A DNA stretch of 64,000 nt from positions 58,491 to 122,490 of the forward strand of contig JAFEBH010000019.1 of the NCBI GenBank assembly GCA_018242765.1, in the 5' to 3' direction. The position numbers were made by a program, and so were the translations under genes. Source of the stretch: Nitrospira sp. Lineage in GTDB: Bacteria > Nitrospirota > Nitrospiria > Nitrospirales > Nitrospiraceae. Shown piece by piece: positions 24,400 to 32,899 of this stretch (its first letter is position 1; the number at the start of each line of letters is the position of its first letter). The notes under the pieces were generated by a model that worked only from the letters and a program-made list of their open reading frames with translations, ran no database searches and was not told the DNA's origin.

Positions 24400-26802
24400 T
24401 CAGAATGTCCACCGAGCCCCGGCTTGCCAGAGCGCCGGAAGGCCTGGATAGATACCTCGGGTACGGTCCATAATGACATCTTGCCCGAGCATATTCTTCC
24501 CCGTGAAGAAAAAGGTCGTGTTGATCTTCTTCACGTGTTGATTGACCGAGGCGTTCAGCATGCACCAGCCCCGCACGATCCCGCGCTGTCCGCTCGGCGT
24601 GGGAATCACCGTGTTGCGGTCGTCTGAGAATTGATCGCTGACGCACTGGGTTTCCACCCTCGCGTTAAATGGGCCGAGGTTGAAGGCTCGGTTGGCATAG
24701 CCGATCCCCGCTGAAATCAAATGTTCCGGAGAGTAGGGAAGGCGATTGCCGCTGGTGTTGAAAATCGCTGGCTCACCGGGTAACAGAGCTGCACCGGTGA
24801 TGGAACTATTACGGGCTCCTCGGAAATCTGCTTGCGCAACCCAGGTATAGTTGAAATCAAGAGTGACATCTTCATCGTCATTCCGTCCGGTCACGGCGTC
24901 TAAGATGTCCATCTGCGCGGCAACCTCAGCTCCGCGATGTTGCGTTTTGCCCGCACTGGTCAAGGTCGCACCGATACCGCCCGCCACTGATTGAGAGATG
25001 ATCTGATTGGAGAAATCAATCTGGTAGCCGGTAATGGAATACCCAAACCATGGAGCGAGGTTCCCCCTCACGCCTAACTCGTAGGTCCAATTCAATTCCG
25101 GGCCAAGATCGACAACTTGTCCGGTGCCGGTGATGGCGTCGGAAATCTGCGGCGGCGCCATGCCACGATGGGCGCCGAAAAAGAACGTGTTGTTCTTGAA
25201 GGGGGAATAGGTCACTCCTACACCCGGTAATACTTCGGTGAAGTTGGTTTTGCCGTAGACTCCTTGCCCGTTGTTGGCCAACCGATTTGTTTGATCGTAG
25301 CTGATGTGTTCGACGCGGAATCCGGGTGTCACCGTAAATGGGCCAAAGAACAACCGCTCTTGAGCAAAAAAAGCATAGGCGTTGGTCGTGCGAAGATTAT
25401 TCTCTCCCAGGCATGTGTTTGTGGTCCCGATGGTGCCTACGCAGCTGGAAAATGCACCAGTACCCGAGAGGAGGTTTCGAAGCTGTTTTCGGTCCGACTG
25501 TTCGAACATATACCGCGCCCCAAAATCTGCCTCGCCTTTGATCCCCAACAGGGAGTGGAGATAATGAAAGCGGGGCTCGACCCCCCACACCCAATACTCC
25601 CGCTCGTTTGTGAAGCGTTGGTTGGCCGGGATGACGCTAAAGGCGGTCGCGGGTAGAGTATTACCGAGTTGCACACCGCCGACAGGGGCACCATTTGCGT
25701 CCACACCCTGTTGGGCCTGTCGTGACCAGTCTCGCTGAATGTAATGACCGAAGAGGTTGATGGTCGAGGTCAGGTTGGCCGTGAACATATGGTTCACCGC
25801 CACGTGATACCCGAGCCGCAGAAACTCGAAACGATCGTTGGTGAAGAGGGTCTGCCGATCTTCACCTCGGATCGCCCAATCCGCTTGCGTCAGGCCCTGG
25901 TAGCCGATTCCCGAATTTTCGCGATAGTAGTTGAACTTCGCCAGAATCTGCGTCCGATCGCTCAATTCCTGAACGGTCTTGAACGTCAGGTCGTCCACCC
26001 TGGCGCGGATGTTGGTGAAGCGGGGCGTGTCGGTCTGATAGTGAGTGTAATCGACCAGATAACCGCCTTTCCCCCAGGTGCCTCCATAGTCGAAGTGGGT
26101 ATTCAGGTAGTTCAGGTTGCCGCCCCACACCTGGAAATGTCCTTCCGGCGTCGTCGGTGGCATGCGGGTTATCAGATTGATGACGCCTCCGATCGTTTGG
26201 GGGCCGTAGAGGAGTTGGCCGCTGCCTTTCAATACTTCGATTCGGTCGAATCGGAAGATCGGCGGAAAATAATATGACGACGGATCCGCGTAAGGCATCA
26301 GCATGATCGGAACGCCATCCTCCATGATGTGGACTTTTCTGCTGCGGGTCGGGTCCAAGCCACGGATGCCGATATTCGGCCTGATCCCTAAGCCATCCTC
26401 GTCCCGCACATGAACACCAGGGACCTCTCGCAGCGCTTCATTGATCGTGAATCGATGGTTGTTCTGGATGGACTCAGAGGTGATGACCTTCCCCGATCCG
26501 GGGATATGGTCGAGAGCCGTCGGAGAGGTCCCGATAATCTCAGTTAAGGGAATCTTCAGCGGCTTGGAATCGGCCGACGTTTGCTCAACCGAGCTCTCCT
26601 CTGTGGTCGTCGTCGAAGGCGTATCCTGAACCTCGTTCTCTGTGGAAGGTTTCTGGGATGGCGCTTTCTCTGTCGTAGTGGTCTGCTGTGGAGACGGTTC
26701 TTCAGCACTCACGGGAAGGGGGCTTGTGAAAGCGACCATCAGCGAAAGGCCGAAGATAATAATGTTAGTTCTTATTCTCAATTTCAAAAACGACCTGTTC
26801 AC
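24400..26802 (-). CDS. TonB-dependent outer-membrane receptor (FecA-like)
   Basis: An 800-residue receptor: signal peptide (NIIIFGLSLMVAFTSPLPVS), a low-complexity Thr/Glu/Pro linker, a TonB-box-like segment, a plug domain at about 95-215 (TINEALREVPGVHVRDEDGL ... RFDRIEVLKGSGQLLYGPQT, IGGVINLIT) and a 22-strand barrel ending in an aromatic residue (WQAGARWTF). The closest recalled type is FecA-like iron(III)-citrate receptors; no N-terminal signalling domain is seen, and a metal-siderophore or metal-citrate substrate is inferred. It starts with GTG 26802, supported by AAGGAGG six bases upstream. It lies downstream of exbB-exbD-tonB, which would energise it. Confidence 0.9.
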   Translation of the reverse strand: MNRSFLKLRIRTNIIIFGLSLMVAFTSPLPVSAEEPSPQQTTTTEKAPSQKPSTENEVQDTPSTTTTEESSVEQTSADSKPLKIPLTEIIGTSPTALDHIPGSGKVITSESIQNNHRFTINEALREVPGVHVRDEDGLGIRPNIGIRGLDPTRSRKVHIMEDGVPIMLMPYADPSSYYFPPIFRFDRIEVLKGSGQLLYGPQTIGGVINLITRMPPTTPEGHFQVWGGNLNYLNTHFDYGGTWGKGGYLVDYTHYQTDTPRFTNIRARVDDLTFKTVQELSDRTQILAKFNYYRENSGIGYQGLTQADWAIRGEDRQTLFTNDRFEFLRLGYHVAVNHMFTANLTSTINLFGHYIQRDWSRQAQQGVDANGAPVGGVQLGNTLPATAFSVIPANQRFTNEREYWVWGVEPRFHYLHSLLGIKGEADFGARYMFEQSDRKQLRNLLSGTGAFSSCVGTIGTTNTCLGENNLRTTNAYAFFAQERLFFGPFTVTPGFRVEHISYDQTNRLANNGQGVYGKTNFTEVLPGVGVTYSPFKNNTFFFGAHRGMAPPQISDAITGTGQVVDLGPELNWTYELGVRGNLAPWFGYSITGYQIDFSNQIISQSVAGGIGATLTSAGKTQHRGAEVAAQMDILDAVTGRNDDEDVTLDFNYTWVAQADFRGARNSSITGAALLPGEPAIFNTSGNRLPYSPEHLISAGIGYANRAFNLGPFNARVETQCVSDQFSDDRNTVIPTPSGQRGIVRGWCMLNASVNQHVKKINTTFFFTGKNMLGQDVIMDRTRGIYPGLPALWQAGARWTF

Positions 26803-26963
26803 GCACGTCCTCCTTGCGCGATGGGCTCTTCATGGCCTCTAGGGGTGAATAATACTGAAGCTTCCGCTATAGAAAAGCGAAAAGCATAGAATGTTGAACG
26901 GTCACGTTTCCACGAATAAGACAGTCGAGTCGACTCGCATTTTCATTCACGTTAAAACGCCAC

Positions 26964-27848
26964 CTACCGAAGTGAATAACTGATCGGCATAAGGATCGCG
27001 ACTTGTGGTTTCCCTAAAGGCTGATCCAATTTAATCGGTGAGGCCTTTTTGAGGGTTTCCATTGCATCGTTATCCAGAATGGACCGGCCGGAGCTTTCTT
27101 GTACATCAACCATCAACACTTGACCGTCGTCTTTGATGACGGCTCTGAGCACCACCTTGCCTTCCCAACGATTCATCCGTGCCATGACGGGGTAGTTCTT
27201 CAGCTCATCGATTCGCCCGAGCAACGCTCTCATGAGCCATCCGTAGTCTGCCTTGGCTGCTGGTGCTGTTTTGAGGGGGGCTGCTGAAGCCACGATCTGT
27301 TCGGCGCTGGGTTGCTGCGTTGGTGACTCCTGGGCGAGAGGTTGCGGGGGGACCGGTTCCGCGACTGGCGTGGCGGTTTCGTTTGAGACTTCCTCCTTCG
27401 TCGGTGGAGGCACTTCCTCCACGACTCTATCCTGCGTCACGACCGGAACCATCGTCTGGATGACTTCTTGAGGTGGGACGGCTTGTGCGATGACGGTCGA
27501 AGCTGTTTGATTGACCGGGGTCGTTTCCGTAAAGTCTGGGCGTGAGGAAGTCTCCTGCTGAACAGGTTTCGCTGCCACTTCGCGGGGTATAGACCGAGGC
27601 TTCACAGATTGCGGTTTCGAGGGCAGCTCGGGTTTACTTTCAGGAAGAGCATCTGTTGTCGGGTGGGAAACTGGTGATTCAACCAATGCCACGTTCCACT
27701 GATAGGAGTCTGGCTCAACCGATAGCGTTAGCCCTGACATCAGAACCACAGCACAGGCACCCATCATCGCATGGAACAATACGGAATAGACCCACCCCTG
27801 ACGATGCAGGTAAGTGTGACCAGGATAGTTGTCGAAAATAGGGGTCAT
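26964..27848 (-). CDS. tonB: TonB-type energy transducer
   Basis: A 294-residue protein with one N-terminal anchor helix (VLFHAMMGACAVVLMSGLTL), a long Pro/Val/Glu-rich periplasm-spanning segment at about 55-200, and a TonB C-terminal domain (YPVMARMNRWEGKVVLRAVI, KDDGQVLMVDVQESSG). Its start overlaps the exbD stop by four bases (ATGA), implying translational coupling. With ExbB and ExbD it passes proton-motive energy to the receptor encoded next. Confidence 0.9.
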   Translation of the reverse strand: MTPIFDNYPGHTYLHRQGWVYSVLFHAMMGACAVVLMSGLTLSVEPDSYQWNVALVESPVSHPTTDALPESKPELPSKPQSVKPRSIPREVAAKPVQQETSSRPDFTETTPVNQTASTVIAQAVPPQEVIQTMVPVVTQDRVVEEVPPPTKEEVSNETATPVAEPVPPQPLAQESPTQQPSAEQIVASAAPLKTAPAAKADYGWLMRALLGRIDELKNYPVMARMNRWEGKVVLRAVIKDDGQVLMVDVQESSGRSILDNDAMETLKKASPIKLDQPLGKPQVAILMPISYSLR

Positions 27849-28219
27849 GATTTTACCACTTCAAGGCTGACCTGTCCGAAGCCCAGGCTTTTCAACTCAT
27901 CAACCACCTGGACGAACCGTTCCAGGATCGTGACTTTGTCGGCGCGGACGACAACCAATGATTCTCTCGGTTGCCGCTCGAGCACGATTCGCAATCCATG
28001 TTCAGGAACAGCGGAATCGTTCAGGTACATCTCCCCTTGCGAGGTTAGCGTAATCACGACCGGCACGTCTTTCCTATCTGCAGCTTCGGTTGCTTTGGCC
28101 AAGTCGACTGGAATTTGACCGGTACTGATGAACGTCGCCGTCGTCAAAACGATCACTAATAACACGAGCATGACGTCAACCAAGGGGATGACGTTGATTT
28201 GATTCAATTCATCATCCAT
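27845..28219 (-). CDS. exbD: ExbD/TolR-family proton channel subunit
   Basis: A 124-residue protein with one membrane helix carrying the essential Asp (IPLVDVMLVLLVIVLTTATF) and a periplasmic domain (VPVVITLTSQGEMYLND ... ADKVTILERFVQVVDELKSL). The start overlaps exbB by eight bases and the end overlaps tonB by four, so this is a tight exbB-exbD-tonB operon. Confidence 0.92.
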   Translation of the reverse strand: MDDELNQINVIPLVDVMLVLLVIVLTTATFISTGQIPVDLAKATEAADRKDVPVVITLTSQGEMYLNDSAVPEHGLRIVLERQPRESLVVVRADKVTILERFVQVVDELKSLGFGQVSLEVVKS

Positions 28220-28640
28220 GTTGATGGTGCGCTTGATAAAGGGTGATGAGTTCAGCGACGCGTCTTCGGAGGGCGTTGTTCATCACGACGCAGGGGATAG
28301 CTACCAACAGCCCTACGGCAGTGGCTTTGAGAGCAAGGCTCAACCCGACCATGATGGAGCTGACGGCGATGGTCTTGGAAGTCCCCATGGTATGGAAAGT
28401 CAGCATAATTCCGAGGACGGTTCCCAAGAGCCCGATGTAGGGAGCATTAGCCGCCACCGTCCCGATAATGACCAACCGTTTGGTGAGGGCGATTTCGAAG
28501 AGCTGCTGATTAGGGTAGTGGGAAAGATCAATTCGTCGGTAAAACTGCCATCGCTCGAAGGCCACGGCCATGGCCCACACGCTTAAGACGAACAACAGGC
28601 CAATAATTCCATAATCGACGATTTCTTTTAGGGCATCCAT
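28212..28640 (-). CDS. exbB: ExbB/MotA-TolQ-family proton channel subunit
   Basis: A 142-residue protein, shorter than E. coli ExbB. Three hydrophobic segments are visible (IIGLLFVLSVWAMAVAFERW, NAPYIGLLGTVLGIMLTFHT, ALKATAVGLLVAIPCVVMNN), with the family motif GLLGTVLGI. ATG 28640 is chosen because AAGGA lies about nine bases upstream; the frame also opens at a TTG (28661). First gene of the exbBD-tonB-receptor series. Confidence 0.88.
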   Translation of the reverse strand: MDALKEIVDYGIIGLLFVLSVWAMAVAFERWQFYRRIDLSHYPNQQLFEIALTKRLVIIGTVAANAPYIGLLGTVLGIMLTFHTMGTSKTIAVSSIMVGLSLALKATAVGLLVAIPCVVMNNALRRRVAELITLYQAHHQHG

Positions 28641-28667
28641 GACGGCATTCCTTGAGGTCAATCATTC

Positions 28668-28684
28668 TTGATAATGCTTCTCAA
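28668..28684 (-). promoter_or_regulatory. Possible Fur-like operator upstream of exbB
   Basis: TTGATAATGCTTCTCAA is an imperfect 17-bp palindrome just upstream of exbB with a Fur-box flavour (GATAAT core). It fits iron-type control of a TonB system, but the match to the 19-bp Fur consensus is only partial. Confidence 0.25.
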
Positions 28685-28706
28685 TACCATCAACTCTTTG
28701 ATCCTG

Positions 28707-28811
28707 TCAATGGCCCATCTTCAGTGCAAAGGTGACCGTTGCCGGCTGACCGACCTTTGTGGCTGCCACTTCTGATTCATAAATATCAGCGTAGATCCGA
28801 CCGTGGAGATC
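28707..28811 (-). pseudogene. Fragment of a CusB-like membrane-fusion protein
   Basis: The minus-strand frame LHGRIYADIYESEVAATKVG then QPATVTFAL, ending at TGA 28707, resembles the segment of CusB-type adaptors that in this window reads LGDIYEYELPFITVGQGATV (near 32400). It is joined directly to the broken metallochaperone gene, so it looks like a deletion scar. Confidence 0.45.
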
Positions 28812-28952
28812 TTACGAGGGTCGAAGGAGACCATGCGCTTCCGACCGCACTGACCGCACATGCACACCGTTTAAGGCCTTCAAGATCTCGGTAATTTCTT
28901 CAACACAGTGCCCGCATGTCATACCGTCAATCTGTACCGTCAATGGCTGCAT
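28812..28952 (-). CDS. HMA-domain metallochaperone, C-terminally broken
   Basis: The N-terminal two thirds is a CopZ-like HMA domain with the metal site MTCGHC (QPLTVQIDGMTCGHCVEEIT, then EILKALNGVHVRSVR). Intact proteins have about 70 residues; this frame stops at 46. In another frame the sequence continues MVSFDPRKIS, the expected next strand, so a frameshift lies near 28850, and the homology then ends at the CusB-like fragment. ATG 28952 has AAGGAG upstream. It lies between the sigma-factor gene and exbB. Confidence 0.65.
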   Translation of the reverse strand: MQPLTVQIDGMTCGHCVEEITEILKALNGVHVRSVRSEAHGLLRPS

Positions 28953-29075
28953 GACCAACTCCTTTTCGTTTGAGGGGATATGAGTCGATTGATTCGCCTC
29001 GTACACCTCCACAGACGAGAGGAGGCACCGGATATTACAGTGCAGCGGCAAAGAGAGGGGAATCTCGCGAGGCCC

Positions 29076-29666
29076 TTAGGATTCATTGCAAGTGCAGTTG
29101 AGACAACCATGCGTGCTACACACGCCGCATGAGTTCTCCAAAGTCTGTCGTAAAGCCTGCCGGGCGCGATGAAGGCGAACCGTTGCATTATTGGGCGTAA
29201 TTTGCAGGTCTTTCGCGACTAATGAGATGGTTTCTCCCGCCAAATCAATCCGTCGGATCAAGTCAGAATAGCCTGGACGAAGGACCGAGATGGCGTCATC
29301 CAGGCAGCGGCATACCGTCGCTTTGACCTCATCCAGCGACGGTACATGGTCGTCGGCTAAGACCTGAGTTTGTTCCAGAAAATCGCCTCGTCTGGCTTTC
29401 TCGGATGCTTGTGAACGATAGTAATCGATCACGGTATTGCGAAGTATGCGATAAAACCACGGGACGACGCTTTCTTCATTATTCAGCGAATGCTGTTGCT
29501 GGATAGCCTTCACCAAGCTTTGCTGGAGGAGGTCCTGGACGAGGAAATGATCCTCCACTCGGCGGCGCAAGAATGCCTCGAAGAGGGATCGATTCTCTGT
29601 GAGTCGATGAATGACGGAGTCGGCATCAGAAGCCAAGCCGTGTGGGTCCTTCTTTGGAGTAGTCAT
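29076..29666 (-). CDS. ECF sigma factor with Cys-rich C-terminal tail
   Basis: A 196-residue sigma-70 family protein. Region 2 reads EAFLRRRVEDHFLVQDLLQQ and VVPWFYRILRNTVIDYYR; region 4 reads LRPGYSDLIRRIDLAGETIS and LVAKDLQITPNNATVRLHRA. The last 16 residues hold five cysteines (SCGVCSTHGCLNCTC), which suggests direct metal or redox sensing instead of a separate anti-sigma factor; none is encoded nearby. AAAGGG precedes ATG 29666. It is divergent from the small Cys/Met protein and cusCBA at 29.9-36 kb, and upstream of the TonB group, so control of one or both is inferred. Confidence 0.88.
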   Translation of the reverse strand: MTTPKKDPHGLASDADSVIHRLTENRSLFEAFLRRRVEDHFLVQDLLQQSLVKAIQQQHSLNNEESVVPWFYRILRNTVIDYYRSQASEKARRGDFLEQTQVLADDHVPSLDEVKATVCRCLDDAISVLRPGYSDLIRRIDLAGETISLVAKDLQITPNNATVRLHRARQALRQTLENSCGVCSTHGCLNCTCNES

Positions 29667-29896
29667 GGGAACGCCCTTTCTTTACCGAATGTATCGCATT
29701 ATACGCGTAGTCCTCCGCGCATGTCGGATGGAATTCAGTCTTCTTGTGTGTGCGATTCCTGTTCGCGAGATTCACAAGATCTGCGCAGCGAGCTCTGCGC
29801 GACAGAAGAATAAGACATAGGCTTGAGCTTGACCTGTCTGGTGGGATTGAGGCAAGCTATCGCGCTATGAACGGTTGGATACTCGCCAAGGTGAGG

Positions 29897-30241
29897 ATGC
29901 GGTTCTTTAGCCTGGTCCTGCTCTTCGCCCTCTGTCAGATCGTCGGGGCCATGTGTACGGTTCCGGATCTATCCTTGGCCGACGATGCGGCACAGCTGGC
30001 TGAAGCGATGAACCATATGGCCTGTCCGATGGACGGGACCATCATGTGTCCGCCATCGCTCACCGCGTCGCCTGAGCGTCAGGTCAAAAACAGTATGGTC
30101 GTGGTAGTTGATCCTGTTGTGTCTCTCGTCAGAGGTCCGGAAGTACCCAAGAGTGTCCCTCGTGAGATGATCTGGTCTTGGAGTAGCGCGTATTCCTCTG
30201 TGCCCATCTCTATAAGCTCTTCCTCGGTTCTCCGAATCTGA
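29897..30241 (+). CDS. Small exported Cys/Met protein, paralogue 1
   Basis: A 114-residue protein with two close paralogues (52309-52653, 52899-53240). An N-terminal hydrophobic signal (RFFSLVLLFALCQIVGAM) is followed by invariant blocks MCTVPDLSLADDA and HMACPMDGTIMCP; cysteines at 13, 20, 43 and 51 and several Met are conserved in all three. The C-terminal half varies but ends in a shared SISSSSVLRI. The start is placed at the Met where all three align, with AAGGTGAG just upstream; an upstream ATG at 29867 is in frame. It lies 82 bp before cusC. A periplasmic or membrane copper-binding role is inferred. No named family is recognised. Confidence 0.75.
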   Translation: MRFFSLVLLFALCQIVGAMCTVPDLSLADDAAQLAEAMNHMACPMDGTIMCPPSLTASPERQVKNSMVVVVDPVVSLVRGPEVPKSVPREMIWSWSSAYSSVPISISSSSVLRI

Positions 30242-30323
30242 TCGACACCTCCGGTTTCGCCGTCCGCTGTTTGGCTGCTGAAGCGCAGCGGGCGGTGATG
30301 TCTTTTACCGTGGGAGGTGCGCT

Positions 30324-31631
30324 GTGAGACAAACTCATCGCTCTCTTTCATTCTCGCGAGTATGGGCTGCGTGGCTCATTACACTGACGCTGCTTCTGCC
30401 TTGGCCGGTCAGCGCGGCCGACGAAACGGCCGAACCCCGCTTGGATCTTTCCGGTCTCATTCGAGAATTTGAAGCCGCGAATCCTGAAATCAAGGCGGCC
30501 CGCCAACGCTGGGAATCCGCCAAGGCGGTCGTGCCACAAGTGCAGACCTTGCCCGATCCTCGTCTCCAAATCGGCTATCAGCGCATGCCGATGGTGCCTC
30601 CCGTGGTGGAAGGAGTGATGTACGGGGTCGGGCAAGACATCCCCTTTCCGGGCAAGCTCAAGCTGAAGGGAGAAGTGGCGCAACGTGACGCCGAACGGTT
30701 GGAGCAGGAATACAATGCCACCCGGCTGAGACTGGTTGCCGCACTCAAGCAGGTCTATTACGACCTGCACTTCGTACATAAGAGCATCGACATCGTGGAG
30801 AGGAACAAGGCGTTGCTGATGCAATTCGAGAAGACGGCCAAGGCTCGATATAGTGTTGGACAAGCCGCCCAACAGGATGTGTTCCGGGCCCAAGTAGAAA
30901 TTTCACGTGTTCTGGACCGGCTGGCCGTCCTCGACCAGCAGAAGGAGAGCCTTCACGCGGCGATTAATCGTCTCCTGAATCGTCCACCCGCCGGATCGCT
31001 CGGTATCCCGGAAGAAGTGTATCCCACGATTCTGACGATCCCCCTCCAGGAACTGAGCCGCCGCGCCGAGGACTTATCCCCTCAGCTGTTAGCGACAGCA
31101 AAAGGTATCGATCGTTCGGAACGGTCCGTCTCACTCGCCAAACGACAGTACTATCCCGATTTCGATGTGACGGCTCTCGGCATCCGCAACGACAAGATCA
31201 ATGACAACGGCTACCAAGTAATGGTGGGGATCAAGATCCCGCTGTTTTATGAAACGAAGCAGAAGCAAGGGGTACGTGAAGCGTTGGCAGGACTTGAAGG
31301 TGCCCGTGAAGACTTCGTGGCGACCCGCCAGGATTTGCTGTTTCAGGTAAAGGATAGCTTTGTCCAAGCCCAGCGTGCCGAGCGGCTGATTACCATTCTG
31401 CGTGATGCGATCATTCCGCAGGCGACCTTGGCCCTCCGAGCCGCGCAATCGAGCTATGCAGTGGGCAAAGTGGATTTCCTCACGCTCTTGAACAGCCTTT
31501 TGACGTTGCAGGAAAGTGAATTGGAACTCCATGGAGAGATGGTCTCCCATGAGAAAGCGCTCGCGCGGTTGGAAGCCGTAACCGGTGGGCCTTTGACCGG
31601 GGTCGTCCAAGAGAGAACCCAGGGCCAATGA
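30324..31631 (+). CDS. cusC: CusC-type outer-membrane efflux channel
   Basis: A 435-residue TolC-family protein with signal peptide (WAAWLITLTLLLPWPVSA) and long helical repeats (REFEAANPEIKAARQRWESA, AKARYSVGQAAQQDVFRAQV, SSYAVGKVDFLTLLNSLLTL). It forms the outer-membrane and periplasmic tunnel of the Cu/Ag exporter. It starts at GTG 30324, with GGGAGGT about six bases upstream. Its stop overlaps the cusB start (ATGA). Confidence 0.9.
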   Translation: MRQTHRSLSFSRVWAAWLITLTLLLPWPVSAADETAEPRLDLSGLIREFEAANPEIKAARQRWESAKAVVPQVQTLPDPRLQIGYQRMPMVPPVVEGVMYGVGQDIPFPGKLKLKGEVAQRDAERLEQEYNATRLRLVAALKQVYYDLHFVHKSIDIVERNKALLMQFEKTAKARYSVGQAAQQDVFRAQVEISRVLDRLAVLDQQKESLHAAINRLLNRPPAGSLGIPEEVYPTILTIPLQELSRRAEDLSPQLLATAKGIDRSERSVSLAKRQYYPDFDVTALGIRNDKINDNGYQVMVGIKIPLFYETKQKQGVREALAGLEGAREDFVATRQDLLFQVKDSFVQAQRAERLITILRDAIIPQATLALRAAQSSYAVGKVDFLTLLNSLLTLQESELELHGEMVSHEKALARLEAVTGGPLTGVVQERTQGQ

Positions 31632-32893
31632 GTCGTCGTCCTCTCTATATCGGCGTGGTCGTTCTGCTCACGGTGGGGTTCGCCATTGCGTGGTGGTGGA
31701 CAACCCGGGATTCCGCGCCTGCCCCTCCCGAGACGCATCATGAGACGATGTCGACCCATGAGGCCATGCCTGGTATGGAACATCCAGGGGACAAGCCGGC
31801 ATCGAAAACAGAGAGGGGAGAGGACCTGCCCTCGACGTCACCGGATCTGATGTCACGCACCGTGACGATTGCCCCTGAACGGTTACAGACGATCGGCGTG
31901 AGATTCGAGGATGTCGCACGGCGTCCGCTCGAAAAAGTTGTTCGCACGGTTGGCCGGGTAGAGATTGATGAGCGGCGCCTCGCACGTGTGAACCTCAAAT
32001 TTGCCGGCTGGATCGACGAACTCTTCGTGAGCGCCATCGGGGATCACGTGAAGAAGGGGCAGCGCCTCTTTACCATCTATAGCCCGGATCTAGTCGCCAC
32101 CCAAGAGGAGTATCTGCTTGCTGTACAGAGCATCAAGGAACTCGGTCAAAGCGAATTTCCGGAAGTGTCCCGTGGGGCGAAGGATCTGCTGGAAGCGACA
32201 CGGCGGCGGTTCCACTTATGGGACATCACGCCGGATCATATTCGGGACCTCGAGCAAACGGGGAAAGTGCTCCGTACTCTCCCCATGCATTCTCCGATTA
32301 CGGGAACGGTCATTCGCATGGAAGCCCGAAGAGGCACCTACGTGAGTCCCGGCACAGAGCTGTACATGATTGCCGATCTCGCCCACATCTGGATCTTAGG
32401 CGACATCTATGAGTACGAGCTGCCCTTCATCACTGTCGGCCAAGGGGCCACAGTCACGCTCTCCTATGATCCCAGTACGAAGCTCCACGGTCATGTCGGC
32501 TTCATCTATCCGACGCTCGATCCCAAGACGCGCACGGCCAAAGTCCGATTCGAGCTTGAGAATCCCGGTGAAAAACTTAAGCCCGAAATGTACGCGAATG
32601 TGGCGTTGAAGATTCCGCTTGGGGCACGTCTCGCAGTCCCACGCGATGCGATTATTGAATCCGGTGAGCGCCAGCTGATCTTCATCCATCACGGAGGCGG
32701 CAAACTGGAATGGCGATCCGTCACGCTGGGCGTGAGTGCCGGCGACTGGGTGGAGGTGGCGGAGGGACTCAAGGAAGGGGATCACATCATCACATCGGCG
32801 AACTTCTTGATCGACTCCGAGAGCCAGTTGAAAGCGGCTGTCGGCGGGATGGCGGGGATGCCGGGCATGCCCGGCATGAAGGAGAAGGATTGA
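31628..32893 (+). CDS. cusB: CusB-type periplasmic adaptor
   Basis: A 421-residue membrane-fusion protein with an N-terminal anchor (YIGVVVLLTVGFAIAWWW). A His/Met-rich stretch follows (HHETMSTHEAMPGMEH), then the hairpin and barrel domains (RLARVNLKFAGWIDELFVSA, KKGQRLFTIYSPDLVATQEE, YMIADLAHIWILGDIYEYEL, GHVGFIYPTLDPKTRTAKVR). The C-terminus ends in a Met-rich tail (GGMAGMPGMPGMKEKD). The Met clusters at both ends suit Cu(I)/Ag(I) capture. It is coupled to cusC by a four-base overlap and followed by cusA six bases later. Confidence 0.92.
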   Translation: MSRRPLYIGVVVLLTVGFAIAWWWTTRDSAPAPPETHHETMSTHEAMPGMEHPGDKPASKTERGEDLPSTSPDLMSRTVTIAPERLQTIGVRFEDVARRPLEKVVRTVGRVEIDERRLARVNLKFAGWIDELFVSAIGDHVKKGQRLFTIYSPDLVATQEEYLLAVQSIKELGQSEFPEVSRGAKDLLEATRRRFHLWDITPDHIRDLEQTGKVLRTLPMHSPITGTVIRMEARRGTYVSPGTELYMIADLAHIWILGDIYEYELPFITVGQGATVTLSYDPSTKLHGHVGFIYPTLDPKTRTAKVRFELENPGEKLKPEMYANVALKIPLGARLAVPRDAIIESGERQLIFIHHGGGKLEWRSVTLGVSAGDWVEVAEGLKEGDHIITSANFLIDSESQLKAAVGGMAGMPGMPGMKEKD

Positions 32894-32899
32894 ACGCGC

